From: Christensenella sp. UBA1782
GTDB taxonomy: Bacteria; Bacillota; Clostridia; Christensenellales; DTU072
Length of the DNA stretch: 9,073 nt
Assembly (NCBI GenBank): GCA_002315475.1
Contig: DCGI01000080.1
Location: 18,954-28,026, forward strand
Direction: 5' to 3'
Below are positions 1-5,481 of the stretch, piece after piece. Position 1 is the first letter of the stretch, and each line of letters starts with the position of its first letter. The notes below the pieces were generated by a model. That model was given only the letters and a program-made list of their open reading frames with translations, was not told the origin of the DNA and made no database searches. The position numbers and the translations under genes were made by a program.

Positions 1-65
1 AGGTCTAGAGTATGTAGTATATACTATATATTTTAGGTCTTTTTCTTTTGTCTGCAATCAACCTT

Positions 66-134
66 TTAGCGAAAGCCCTATATTTTAGCAATAGCCCCTA
101 CATATTAGCGAAAGCCCTACAATTTAGCAAAAGG
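66..134. repeat. Four tandem iteron-like repeats
   Basis: Three copies of TTAGC(G/A)A(A/T)AGCCC(C)TA begin at 66, 85 and 105, and a shortened fourth copy (TTAGCAAAAGG) begins at 124. The period is 19-20 bp. Because it is not a multiple of three, and stops interrupt the frames, the array is probably not coding. It lies upstream of the methyltransferase promoter. It could be an array of protein binding sites or iterons; the sequence does not say which. Confidence 0.6.
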
Positions 135-144
135 TGGTAATTTG

Positions 145-168
145 ATGAAAAAAGTAAGGAATTCATAG
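145..168 (+). CDS. Possible 7-codon leader mini-ORF
   Basis: An ATG at 145 follows a strong ribosome binding site (AAAGGTGG, 130-137) at 7 nt spacing, but the frame stops after MKKVRNS. The good Shine-Dalgarno sequence is the only support. It could be a leader peptide, the stump of a deleted gene, or a gene start spoiled by an indel. Confidence 0.2.
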   Translation: MKKVRNS

Positions 169-194
169 AAATTTAACAAATATGGAGGAATTAG

Positions 195-236
195 ATGGAC
201 AAATCCGATGGACAAATCGCTTCTTTTGTGATATAA
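195..236 (+). CDS. Possible 13-codon leader mini-ORF
   Basis: GGAGG at 184-188 is well placed before ATG 195, which opens MDKSDGQIASFVI and then stops. The stop codon overlaps the -10 box of the downstream promoter, and codons 2-8 are made by the duplicated 12-mer GATGGACAAATC. It may be a leader peptide or the remnant of a gene start. Confidence 0.22.
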   Translation: MDKSDGQIASFVI

Positions 237-237
237 T
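209..237 (+). promoter_or_regulatory. Sigma-A-type promoter of the methyltransferase operon
   Basis: The -35 box TGGACA (209-214) is followed by a 17 nt spacer and a perfect TATAAT (232-237) with an extended -10 TG at 229-230. The 12-mer GATGGACAAATC occurs twice (194-205 and 207-218), so the -35 box is duplicated with a 13 bp period. That arrangement could serve as an operator or as an alternative -35. Transcription would start near 244, just upstream of GGAGG (252-256) and ATG 266. Confidence 0.7.
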
Positions 238-265
238 TTAGGATATAAAATGGAGGTATTGTAAC

Positions 266-358
266 ATGGCATTTAAAATTAACAACAGACGATATACTGG
301 CAGTAAGTATAAAATAACAGAATGGATAATGCATTCTCAAACTGCCCAGCAAAACTAG
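266..358 (+). pseudogene. N-terminal stump of a D12-class adenine methyltransferase
   Basis: This ATG has the best start signals of the operon: GGAGG at 252-256, 9 nt spacing, and the promoter at 209-237. Its first residues include RRYTGSKYKITEWI, the opening typical of D12-class (Dam/MboII-like, MethyltransfD12) N6-adenine methyltransferases, where the RYxGxK region contributes to S-adenosylmethionine binding. After about 21 residues the similarity ends and the frame stops at 356. The catalytic core, including the DPPY motif, is absent. The stump runs directly into the neighbouring beta-class methyltransferase in another frame, so a deletion probably removed most of this gene and the 5' end of the next one. 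Confidence 0.7.
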
Positions 359-1173
359 TTATTAGAGAAAACTCATCTAATTATTTATTTGAATCAGATA
401 ATGAATTCACTTTATCAAGCATGCAAAAAGCTTATAAAGGAAAAGTTGACTCCATATTGATTGATCCTCCATACAATTCGCATATTGATTATATTGGCTA
501 CAAAGACGGTAACTACGAAGATGGCTATTATAACTTTATGGAAAAACGTCTTATTTTGTCTTATAAACTTTTATCGGACAAGGGATTTATTGTAATCAAC
601 ATTGATGAAGGAGAGGTTGATAATCTGGAAAAGCTCTGCAAGTCAATATTTGGAGACGAACTTGTCAAAGTATATAAGTGGAAAAAACTTCATGAGTATT
701 TTGATGCCAATAGAAATGTTAATCCTAACAAAAAGGTGGTTTTATACGAATATATAATTATTTGCAAGAAAACAGAAAAAGCTACATTAAACAAAATAAT
801 GCAGCCTTACATAGATAATAATGTTTTAAAGGAATTTGAATCTGAAGTACCAGAAATATTTGATTGTTTTGGCACAACATCATCGGCAAAGGATGAGATA
901 AACGAGCTGTTCGGAAGAAGAGACTATTTTTCTACGCCTAAGCCAATTAAACTTATGAAAGAGCTGATTCGTGCAACAACATGTAAAGACTCAATAGTGA
1001 TGGATTACTTCGCTGGCAGCGGCACTGTAGGACAAGCATGTATTGAGTTAAATGAAGAAGATGGTGGCACGAGAACTTTCATTTTGGTTTGCAATAAGGA
1101 ATCTAATATTTGCGAAGATGTAACAAGCAAAAGACTCGATAAAGTAAACGCTATCTATGAGTTTATGAGATAG
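322..1173 (+). CDS. Beta-class DNA methyltransferase (N4/N6, Mod-like)
   Basis: This protein transfers a methyl group from S-adenosylmethionine to an exocyclic amino group (N6-adenine or N4-cytosine) in DNA. The catalytic motif IV DPPYN is at residues 48-52 and the SAM-binding motif I DYFAGSGT at 228-235. The order IV before I defines the beta class (N6_N4_Mtase family). The 283 residues are short for the family: only about 45 precede DPPY, so the N-terminus is probably lost. ATG 322 has no ribosome binding site and overlaps the D12 stump in another frame, so this start is doubtful. No restriction endonuclease is recognisable beside it. The exonuclease gene follows with a 15 nt gap. Target specificity cannot be read from the sequence. 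Confidence 0.88.
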   Translation: MDNAFSNCPAKLVIRENSSNYLFESDNEFTLSSMQKAYKGKVDSILIDPPYNSHIDYIGYKDGNYEDGYYNFMEKRLILSYKLLSDKGFIVINIDEGEVDNLEKLCKSIFGDELVKVYKWKKLHEYFDANRNVNPNKKVVLYEYIIICKKTEKATLNKIMQPYIDNNVLKEFESEVPEIFDCFGTTSSAKDEINELFGRRDYFSTPKPIKLMKELIRATTCKDSIVMDYFAGSGTVGQACIELNEEDGGTRTFILVCNKESNICEDVTSKRLDKVNAIYEFMR

Positions 1174-1188
1174 TCAATGAGGATAAAG

Positions 1189-2427
1189 ATGAAATATTTA
1201 TTTTATGATTTAGAGTACGCTACGTCCAGGGGTGGTATTTGTAAAATATGCGAATTTGGATATGTTGTAACTAATGAAAAATATGAAGTGTTAGAAAAGG
1301 GCAATTTAATAATCGATCCGAACATAAACAGATCAGAATGGGATTATCGTGTAGTTAAAAAAATATTGACTAGACCTATTTCTGAGTATGAAAGCAATCC
1401 GAATTTTGCATATTACTATTCAGACATTGTTCGGCTCATCAAAAGTGCAGATTATGTTATCGGACATACATTAAATTGTGATGCAAAAGCAATAAATGAT
1501 GATTGCCAAAGATATGAAAAAGCAAGTATCGATTATGATTTCTATGACGTAAAGCAAATATATAAGGAGTACAGTAACACCAAGAAAGACACATCAGTTG
1601 TAAACATCATGACTGAATTAAATATTATTGGTGATGAAAACACTCATGATGCCGAAGCCGATGCGTACAATACTATGCTTGAATTAAAAGCTATGGTTGA
1701 GTCGTTGGGTGCTAGTTTTGAAGAGCTGATTGAGTTGTGCCCAGGTGCAAAAGATAAAAACGAGAATTATCTGGTAAAATCAATCGAAGAAAATCGTATA
1801 AAAAGAGAGCAAAAATTCAAAGAAAACTTAAATGGTGATGGCTCAAACGATATAAGAAAATACGGTGATAACAAGAAGAGATATTTACAATTCCTTGATA
1901 ATGTTAAACCAACGAAAGAAGGAAAAGGTAAATTCAAGGATAAAAAGGTATCTATCAGTATTAATTACGAAGAGCATCATTATAAACAAATGCTCAATTT
2001 AGTTCAGATGATAGTTAACGAGGGTGGCCAACTGATATTAAAGGCTTCACTGTCGGATATATTTGTTAAATACGATGTCACTTTAGAAGACGGCTCTTTA
2101 AGAGATGACTCAAAGTTTAATTACGTTACTGAAGCTAATGATAATGGTGCAAACATTTCAATTATTGATTTCGATGATTTTCTTGATATTCTTGAAATCA
2201 CAGAAGAACAACTAGATGAGATGCCATTGGTGTCATTTGATTTTCTGTTTGAAGACGATGCGATTATTAAAGATAGAAGAGACAAGAGCTTTATTCAAAA
2301 GAAAAAGAATAAAGATAATAAAACTGGAGTTGTATATTCCAGTGGGCCTTCATCAGGAACTACTCTTGGAGAGTTATTTGGTGACTTATTTAAGAAACTA
2401 GCTGAGAATGAGGATGATTCTGAATGA
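1189..2427 (+). CDS. DEDDh 3'-5' exonuclease with BRCT-like domain
   Basis: The protein is a DnaQ/RNase T-type exonuclease, which trims single strands or 3' ends using two metal ions. All DEDDh residues are visible: D7 and E9 (FYDLEY), D98 (GHTLNCD), then H153 and D158 in HDAEAD. A charged linker follows. Residues about 247-336 look like a BRCT domain, with a central GG pair at 279-280 and a closing GANISIIDFDDFL; BRCT domains bind DNA ends or partner proteins. The C-terminal tail is charged and low in complexity. I chose ATG 1189 over the in-frame ATG 1177 because GAGG (1179-1182) sits 6 nt before it and it gives the usual short N-terminus. The stop overlaps the next start (ATGA). The domain pairing is known in Bacillota exonucleases; a role in a modification or defence operon is inference. 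Confidence 0.85.
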   Translation: MKYLFYDLEYATSRGGICKICEFGYVVTNEKYEVLEKGNLIIDPNINRSEWDYRVVKKILTRPISEYESNPNFAYYYSDIVRLIKSADYVIGHTLNCDAKAINDDCQRYEKASIDYDFYDVKQIYKEYSNTKKDTSVVNIMTELNIIGDENTHDAEADAYNTMLELKAMVESLGASFEELIELCPGAKDKNENYLVKSIEENRIKREQKFKENLNGDGSNDIRKYGDNKKRYLQFLDNVKPTKEGKGKFKDKKVSISINYEEHHYKQMLNLVQMIVNEGGQLILKASLSDIFVKYDVTLEDGSLRDDSKFNYVTEANDNGANISIIDFDDFLDILEITEEQLDEMPLVSFDFLFEDDAIIKDRRDKSFIQKKKNKDNKTGVVYSSGPSSGTTLGELFGDLFKKLAENEDDSE

Positions 2428-2759
2428 AATATACCGAGTTAAATATCAAAGAAAATATGCCTCCGTCACAAGAAGCTATGTCATATCTTAAAAGCAGCTT
2501 GGAACGCTTCAAAAGAGAGAAGATTGAATGTGTGCTTGTGATTCATGGATATGGAAGCACTGGTAAAGGCGGAGTAATTCATGATAAGGCTAGACAATGG
2601 CTAAAAGCTCAAGAAAGAAACGGAAAAGTTAAATCGGTTATTTCTGGAGAGGATTTTACTATTTTTAATTTTAAGGCTCTTGAGTTAAAGAATAAGTATC
2701 CTCAATTGCAAGAATTACTGAAAGTTTGTAATAATGGAGTTACAGTTGTAGAACTTTAA
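2424..2759 (+). CDS. Small Smr-domain-like protein
   Basis: This 111-residue protein resembles the Smr domain at the C-terminus of MutS2 and in stand-alone Smr proteins, a family with DNA- or RNA-nicking activity. The diagnostic piece is IHGYGSTGKGG near residues 40-50, matching the Smr HGxG loop, together with the ending NNGVTVVEL, which matches the family's final strand. The usual N-terminal LDxHG motif is replaced by LNIKEN, so nuclease activity is uncertain. It starts inside the stop codon of the exonuclease gene (ATGA), so the two are probably translationally coupled. It is the last gene before the terminator. Confidence 0.75.
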   Translation: MKYTELNIKENMPPSQEAMSYLKSSLERFKREKIECVLVIHGYGSTGKGGVIHDKARQWLKAQERNGKVKSVISGEDFTIFNFKALELKNKYPQLQELLKVCNNGVTVVEL

Positions 2760-2765
2760 AACAAG

Positions 2766-2800
2766 AGACTTCCTATGATTTTTTAGGGAGTCTTTTTTCT
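2766..2800 (+). terminator. Rho-independent terminator of the methyltransferase operon
   Basis: AGACTTCCT (2766-2774) pairs with AGGGAGTCT (2785-2793) through 9 bp with one G-T pair and a 10 nt loop, followed by TTTTT. It begins 7 nt after the Smr stop codon. The end of the convergent recombinase remnant overlaps the stem, so the element may act on both strands. Confidence 0.85.
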
Positions 2801-3212
2801 TTATTTGCTTTGGTTATTCTTACGTCGGTGTACGGTATTGAAAAGGCCACAGACCACTTCGGCATTTTGTAAGTGATTACCGAGCCATCAATAATAAAAA
2901 ACTTTAGCACTCGTTCAGGAAATACGGAAATTCTCTCAATCACCACTCTGTTAAAAATGTCTATCATTTCTGCATTTGCTGGCAGGTCGTTTTTTGAATT
3001 TCTTTCGTTAACGGTTTTTAATCTGGCCTCATCTTTGATTACCTTCTGAATTGCGTCATTCAGCTCTCTATATATTATATAATGTTTAATGATTTGAATG
3101 AGCACCTTGGAAAGAGCATAGTTTAGTTCGTCTTCGTAAAGAATGATATTATCGCAACGGATACCACTTTTATGTTTGTTGCTGCAAATCCAGCGGACGA
3201 CATCAACAGGAT
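2773..3212 (-). pseudogene. C-terminal fragment of a large serine recombinase
   Basis: Read on the minus strand, the frame enters at about 3212 directly from the template repeat, with no start codon. Its first part is like the recombinase zinc beta-ribbon: WICSNKHKSGIRC, with two cysteines that would form one half of a metal site, followed by the NIILYEDEL segment. A helical stretch and a final beta-rich part (RVLKFFIIDGSVITYKMP), typical of serine recombinase tails, come next. The catalytic serine domain and the DNA-binding recombinase domain are absent. The fragment occupies the place where a DGR reverse transcriptase would be expected. A GTG at 3105 could in theory start a 110-residue product, but there is no reason to think it is made. 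Confidence 0.7.
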
Positions 3213-3293
3213 AGCATTGTTGGCATTGTTGTTGTTCAATGTTCCATCGGTATTGACATTACGAACATTATTCGCATTACCGGAATTCGGCGT
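3213..3293 (-). repeat. DGR template repeat (TR), truncated at its 3' end
   Basis: This stretch aligns without gaps to 3807-3887 over 81 bp. Read on the minus strand it has 30 adenines. Twenty differ in the VR, and none of the 51 other bases do. In frame it would encode runs of Asn (TPNSGNANNVRNVN..., then LNNNNANNA), the AAY-rich design that lets adenine mutagenesis give many residues without stop codons. It starts 15 nt after the avd stop, as in Bordetella phage BPP-1-type DGRs (target, avd, TR, RT). It ends exactly where the recombinase fragment begins. It therefore lacks the counterpart of the GC-rich initiation region found in the target gene just past the VR. Confidence 0.93.
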
Positions 3294-3308
3294 ACATTCT
3301 TACAATTA

Positions 3309-3725
3309 TTAACCCGTTATATCGCTGTACCTTTCGGCATCAGACTTTTTCCAATTTCGCAAGTAGTTTTGGACTTCAAGAACAAGTCCTGTCCAATGCT
3401 CAACCCGAGAACTCTTAATGCCGAAAGTACGATATGCAATATCCATCATAGACAGTAGGGCGTAGGAAGCGGCTATTGCTTTTGTTTGGAACTGTTTCCT
3501 TAATGCAACATCGTTTTTATCCGTTACGAAAACCGCATTTGCCATAGTGATATAATTGTTTATATCGAGAGCGGAATCCACGATTTTATTTGTGATACAC
3601 CAACGATAATGCTTTGGAAAGTTTTCTTCGTTGCTACAAATTTTGATAGTGTATGTTGCGAGTTCGTTTGCCTTTACCAATACAGTAAGTTGCCCCTCGC
3701 TACGCTTTGATTTAGGTACTGACAT
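3309..3725 (-). CDS. avd: DGR accessory variability determinant (Avd)
   Basis: Avd is a small basic protein that forms a barrel of four-helix bundles, binds the DGR reverse transcriptase and template RNA, and is needed for mutagenic retrohoming. This 138-residue protein is almost wholly helical by composition. It resembles Avd proteins of Clostridia DGRs, with segments such as FPKHYRWCITNKIVD, AIAASYALLSMMDIAYRTFGI and WTGLVLEVQNYLRNWRKSD-like residues near the end (WKKSDAERY here). An AGGAAG ribosome binding site lies 7 nt before ATG 3725. It sits between the target gene and the TR, the usual DGR order. It looks intact, but no reverse transcriptase partner is present in the window. Confidence 0.85.
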   Translation of the reverse strand: MSVPKSKRSEGQLTVLVKANELATYTIKICSNEENFPKHYRWCITNKIVDSALDINNYITMANAVFVTDKNDVALRKQFQTKAIAASYALLSMMDIAYRTFGIKSSRVEHWTGLVLEVQNYLRNWKKSDAERYSDITG

Positions 3726-3744
3726 ATGATTACTTCCTGTTATA

Positions 3745-3762
3745 CGCCCTCTAACGAGGGCG
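3745..3762 (-). other. Post-VR DGR hairpin
   Basis: CGCCCTC (3745-3751) pairs perfectly with GAGGGCG (3756-3762) around a 4-base loop, GTTA on the DGR strand. It lies just after the target gene's stop codon, between VR and avd. Several DGRs carry a hairpin or cruciform of this size just downstream of VR that is needed for efficient target recognition. Position and size match; the loop fits GNNA but not the GRNA form described for BPP-1. On the plus strand it is followed by ATTTTTGATTTTT, so it could also be a terminator in that direction, though no plus-strand gene precedes it. Confidence 0.65.
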
Positions 3763-3773
3763 ATTTTTGATTT

Positions 3774-4520
3774 TTAGATGATGCAACAAGCCGGGACAAC
3801 GCCGTAAGCATTGCCGGCATAGCCGAGGTGCAAGGCCCCATCGGGATCGACAAGACGAACACGATCCGCATAACCGGAATCCGGCGTTCTTAACCACCAA
3901 TAACGGGCTGTTCCGCTTTGATATTTAATACGGTCTGCGTTCGTTGCGTTGCGGAAATACTCAAAGAGTTCTCCCTCGCTTAAACCCGAAAATTCGTCTG
4001 TTCCGAAAATGTTCTTTCTCGAAGCCAAGAATACTTTATCGTATGTAATATCAAAGGTTTCACTTCCGACTCTGTCGCAAGGGTGTAAAACTGTCTTAAC
4101 GGCAACTTCGCCGATTGCTTTAACAAAGTCAACATCCATTCCGTATAAATATCCTGCAAGTTTTGCTCCGCCCGGAACTCTATCGAATACAGTAGCAGGT
4201 TTCCACCAATTACTTATCGTAGAAGTATCGCTTGAGGGAACTGCTGCGGCATCAGAGTTGAGCCATTGACGATATACGCTATCACGCCATCTGTTCGAGC
4301 CGTAAGCGTTTCTTTCGGTAAAGTTCCTGTTTCCCGTGTAAGTAGTTCCACCGATAGTTATAGACAATGCTTCCGTGTAATAAGTCCTGCTTTGAGCCGT
4401 GAACGTGCCTAAATCTACGCAACTTTCATCGCCGTCCCATTCTGCAACAGGTCTATTCGATTCGAGTGCAGCACCGCCCGTAGTAGTCGGGTTATAGGTT
4501 GTTAAGTAATTACCGATATT
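3774..4520 (-). CDS. DGR target protein, C-type-lectin-like, 5'-truncated
   Basis: This is the diversified protein of the DGR, whose C-terminal lectin-like fold displays the variable residues for ligand binding. Recognisable stretches are NRWRDSVYRQWLNSDAA, the GYLYGMDVDF region, KVFLASRKNIFG, YWWLRTPDSG and the C-terminal YGVVPACC ending. They match a large group of DGR targets in gut Bacillota that carry a DUF6273-like domain. The VR lies 10 residues from the C-terminus. The frame stays open to 4670, but beyond about 4520 it is only the antisense of the neighbouring Lys/Glu-rich coiled-coil gene. That antisense creates a false Phe/Leu-rich, membrane-like N-terminus. The true start and the N-terminal half are missing. 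Codon use is more GC-rich than in the flanking genes. Confidence 0.82.
   Translation of the reverse strand, partial: NIGNYLTTYNPTTTGGAALESNRPVAEWDGDESCVDLGTFTAQSRTYYTEALSITIGGTTYTGNRNFTERNAYGSNRWRDSVYRQWLNSDAAAVPSSDTSTISNWWKPATVFDRVPGGAKLAGYLYGMDVDFVKAIGEVAVKTVLHPCDRVGSETFDITYDKVFLASRKNIFGTDEFSGLSEGELFEYFRNATNADRIKYQSGTARYWWLRTPDSGYADRVRLVDPDGALHLGYAGNAYGVVPACCII
3807..3887 (-). repeat. DGR variable repeat (VR)
   Basis: This 81 bp partner of the TR lies inside the target gene and encodes TPDSGYADRVRLVDPDGALHLGYAGNA in two halves (positions 1-14 and 15-27). Compared with the TR, 13 of 27 codons change amino acid: Asn to D, Y, D, R, L, D, H, L, G, Y and G, and Thr to P and A. One further change is silent (GGA to GGG). 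Every base change is at a TR adenine and includes A to G, C and T. The GC-rich stretch at 3777-3806, encoding YGVVPACCII, is the expected initiation of mutagenic homology region. Confidence 0.93.
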
Positions 4521-5036
4521 GAAAATAATAAAACCTTTATTAAGAATGATCAAGAAAAAATCGAAGAAGCAATAAACAAGCAAAAGAGAAAGGATGAAGA
4601 TTATTACAGAGATTCTATTGAGAGGCTTGAGGGGTGGATTGAAGAAGGACAATTGCAACATAGAACCCAAATTGCATGGTTAGATAAACTTGAACAAGCA
4701 TTAAATAAGTTGCAAGACATTAGACGGCATTATATAGAAAAGGCCAAAGGTTTTGCGCCAACGACATCATCGAGATATATTGATCAAACGTTGGATAATC
4801 AGCGTGCAAATGAAGCCAAAATTAGTAAACAGAAAGAATTAATAGAAAACCAAAAAGATAAAATTAAGAAAATAGAAAACAATATTGAAAAGAACCAAAT
4901 GGATCTTGCGGCAAAAAAGGCAGAAAGTTCAAGTTCACGGCAGGCATTTGAAATATTTATAAATACGTTTTGGCAAGATTATAAAAATATTGATGTCGAG
5001 ATACAAAAGCAATTTGAGGTAATTATCAATGGCTAA
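4521..5036 (+). CDS. Coiled-coil protein, 5'-truncated
   Basis: I do not recognise the family. The plus-strand frame is open from 4506, after a stop at 4503, and has no ATG start; a TTG at 4653 exists but cuts through continuous helical sequence. The product is rich in Lys, Glu and Gln with heptad-like spacing, for example KNDQEKIEEAINKQKRK and later KISKQKELIENQKDKIKK, so it should be a long coiled coil. The frame begins where the oppositely oriented DGR target gene ends, so its 5' part has been lost at that junction. The stop codon overlaps the next gene by 8 nt, which suggests an operon with the helicase. Confidence 0.65.
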   Translation, partial: ENNKTFIKNDQEKIEEAINKQKRKDEDYYRDSIERLEGWIEEGQLQHRTQIAWLDKLEQALNKLQDIRRHYIEKAKGFAPTTSSRYIDQTLDNQRANEAKISKQKELIENQKDKIKKIENNIEKNQMDLAAKKAESSSSRQAFEIFINTFWQDYKNIDVEIQKQFEVIING

Positions 5037-5481
5037 ATTTGATTTTGTTTTTAAGGATAAAAGCAGTACATATTTGATAGAGAGAGCAATTTTTATTCTT
5101 TTGAAAAATGGAATAATGAGCGTAGATATTAAAGATTTACGTAAAGTGACAATATTTTCATTATTATACCCTTTTTCAAAAGAGCGAGTAGCGGAAGCAA
5201 TTGCCAATTTATGTAACAATGAAATAATAACTGTTAATTACGAGACTAAAGAAGCTAGCTTTACGTCGTTATTTAAATATTTTATGCGGATTCTTTCAGA
5301 GGATAAAGAAGGATTGGCGGGGAAAATACAATGTGGAGATAGTAATATACAGGACAGCATTGCGCTTAAAGGAAACATAATAGTTGATATTAAGAGTAAG
5401 CTTCGATTGATGCAACAATTAGATTCAAGAATAGACTTTAAACCCATACTAAATTATTTGGATATAAAGGTGGTTGAATGA
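5029..5481 (+). CDS. Unknown 150-residue protein upstream of helicase
   Basis: No family is recognised. ATG 5029 has GAGGT (5016-5020) 8 nt upstream and overlaps the coiled-coil gene. The N-terminal 85 residues (STYLIERAIFILLKNGIM, then KERVAEAIANLCNNEIITVN) have the helix-helix-strand feel of a winged-helix domain, but this is only an impression. No transmembrane segment or catalytic motif is visible. Its stop overlaps the helicase start (ATGA), so the two are likely coupled and may work together. Confidence 0.72.
   Translation: MAKFDFVFKDKSSTYLIERAIFILLKNGIMSVDIKDLRKVTIFSLLYPFSKERVAEAIANLCNNEIITVNYETKEASFTSLFKYFMRILSEDKEGLAGKIQCGDSNIQDSIALKGNIIVDIKSKLRLMQQLDSRIDFKPILNYLDIKVVE

Noticed and set aside
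66..134. CRISPR array
   Set aside because: Units are about 15 bp with 4-5 bp gaps, far too short for CRISPR repeats and spacers, and no cas gene is present.
3949..4269. Plus-strand 106-codon open frame
   Set aside because: It lies wholly opposite the DGR target gene, whose protein family is recognisable; it has no ribosome binding site and no family likeness.
4521..4670. Phe/Leu-rich, membrane-like N-terminus of the DGR target frame
   Set aside because: It is the antisense of a Lys/Glu-rich coiled-coil coding sequence, which automatically reads as Phe/Leu, and it starts from a TTG without a ribosome binding site.
4935..5447. Two minus-strand open frames opposite the small protein gene
   Set aside because: The plus-strand genes there have ribosome binding sites and stop/start overlaps; the minus frames have neither.
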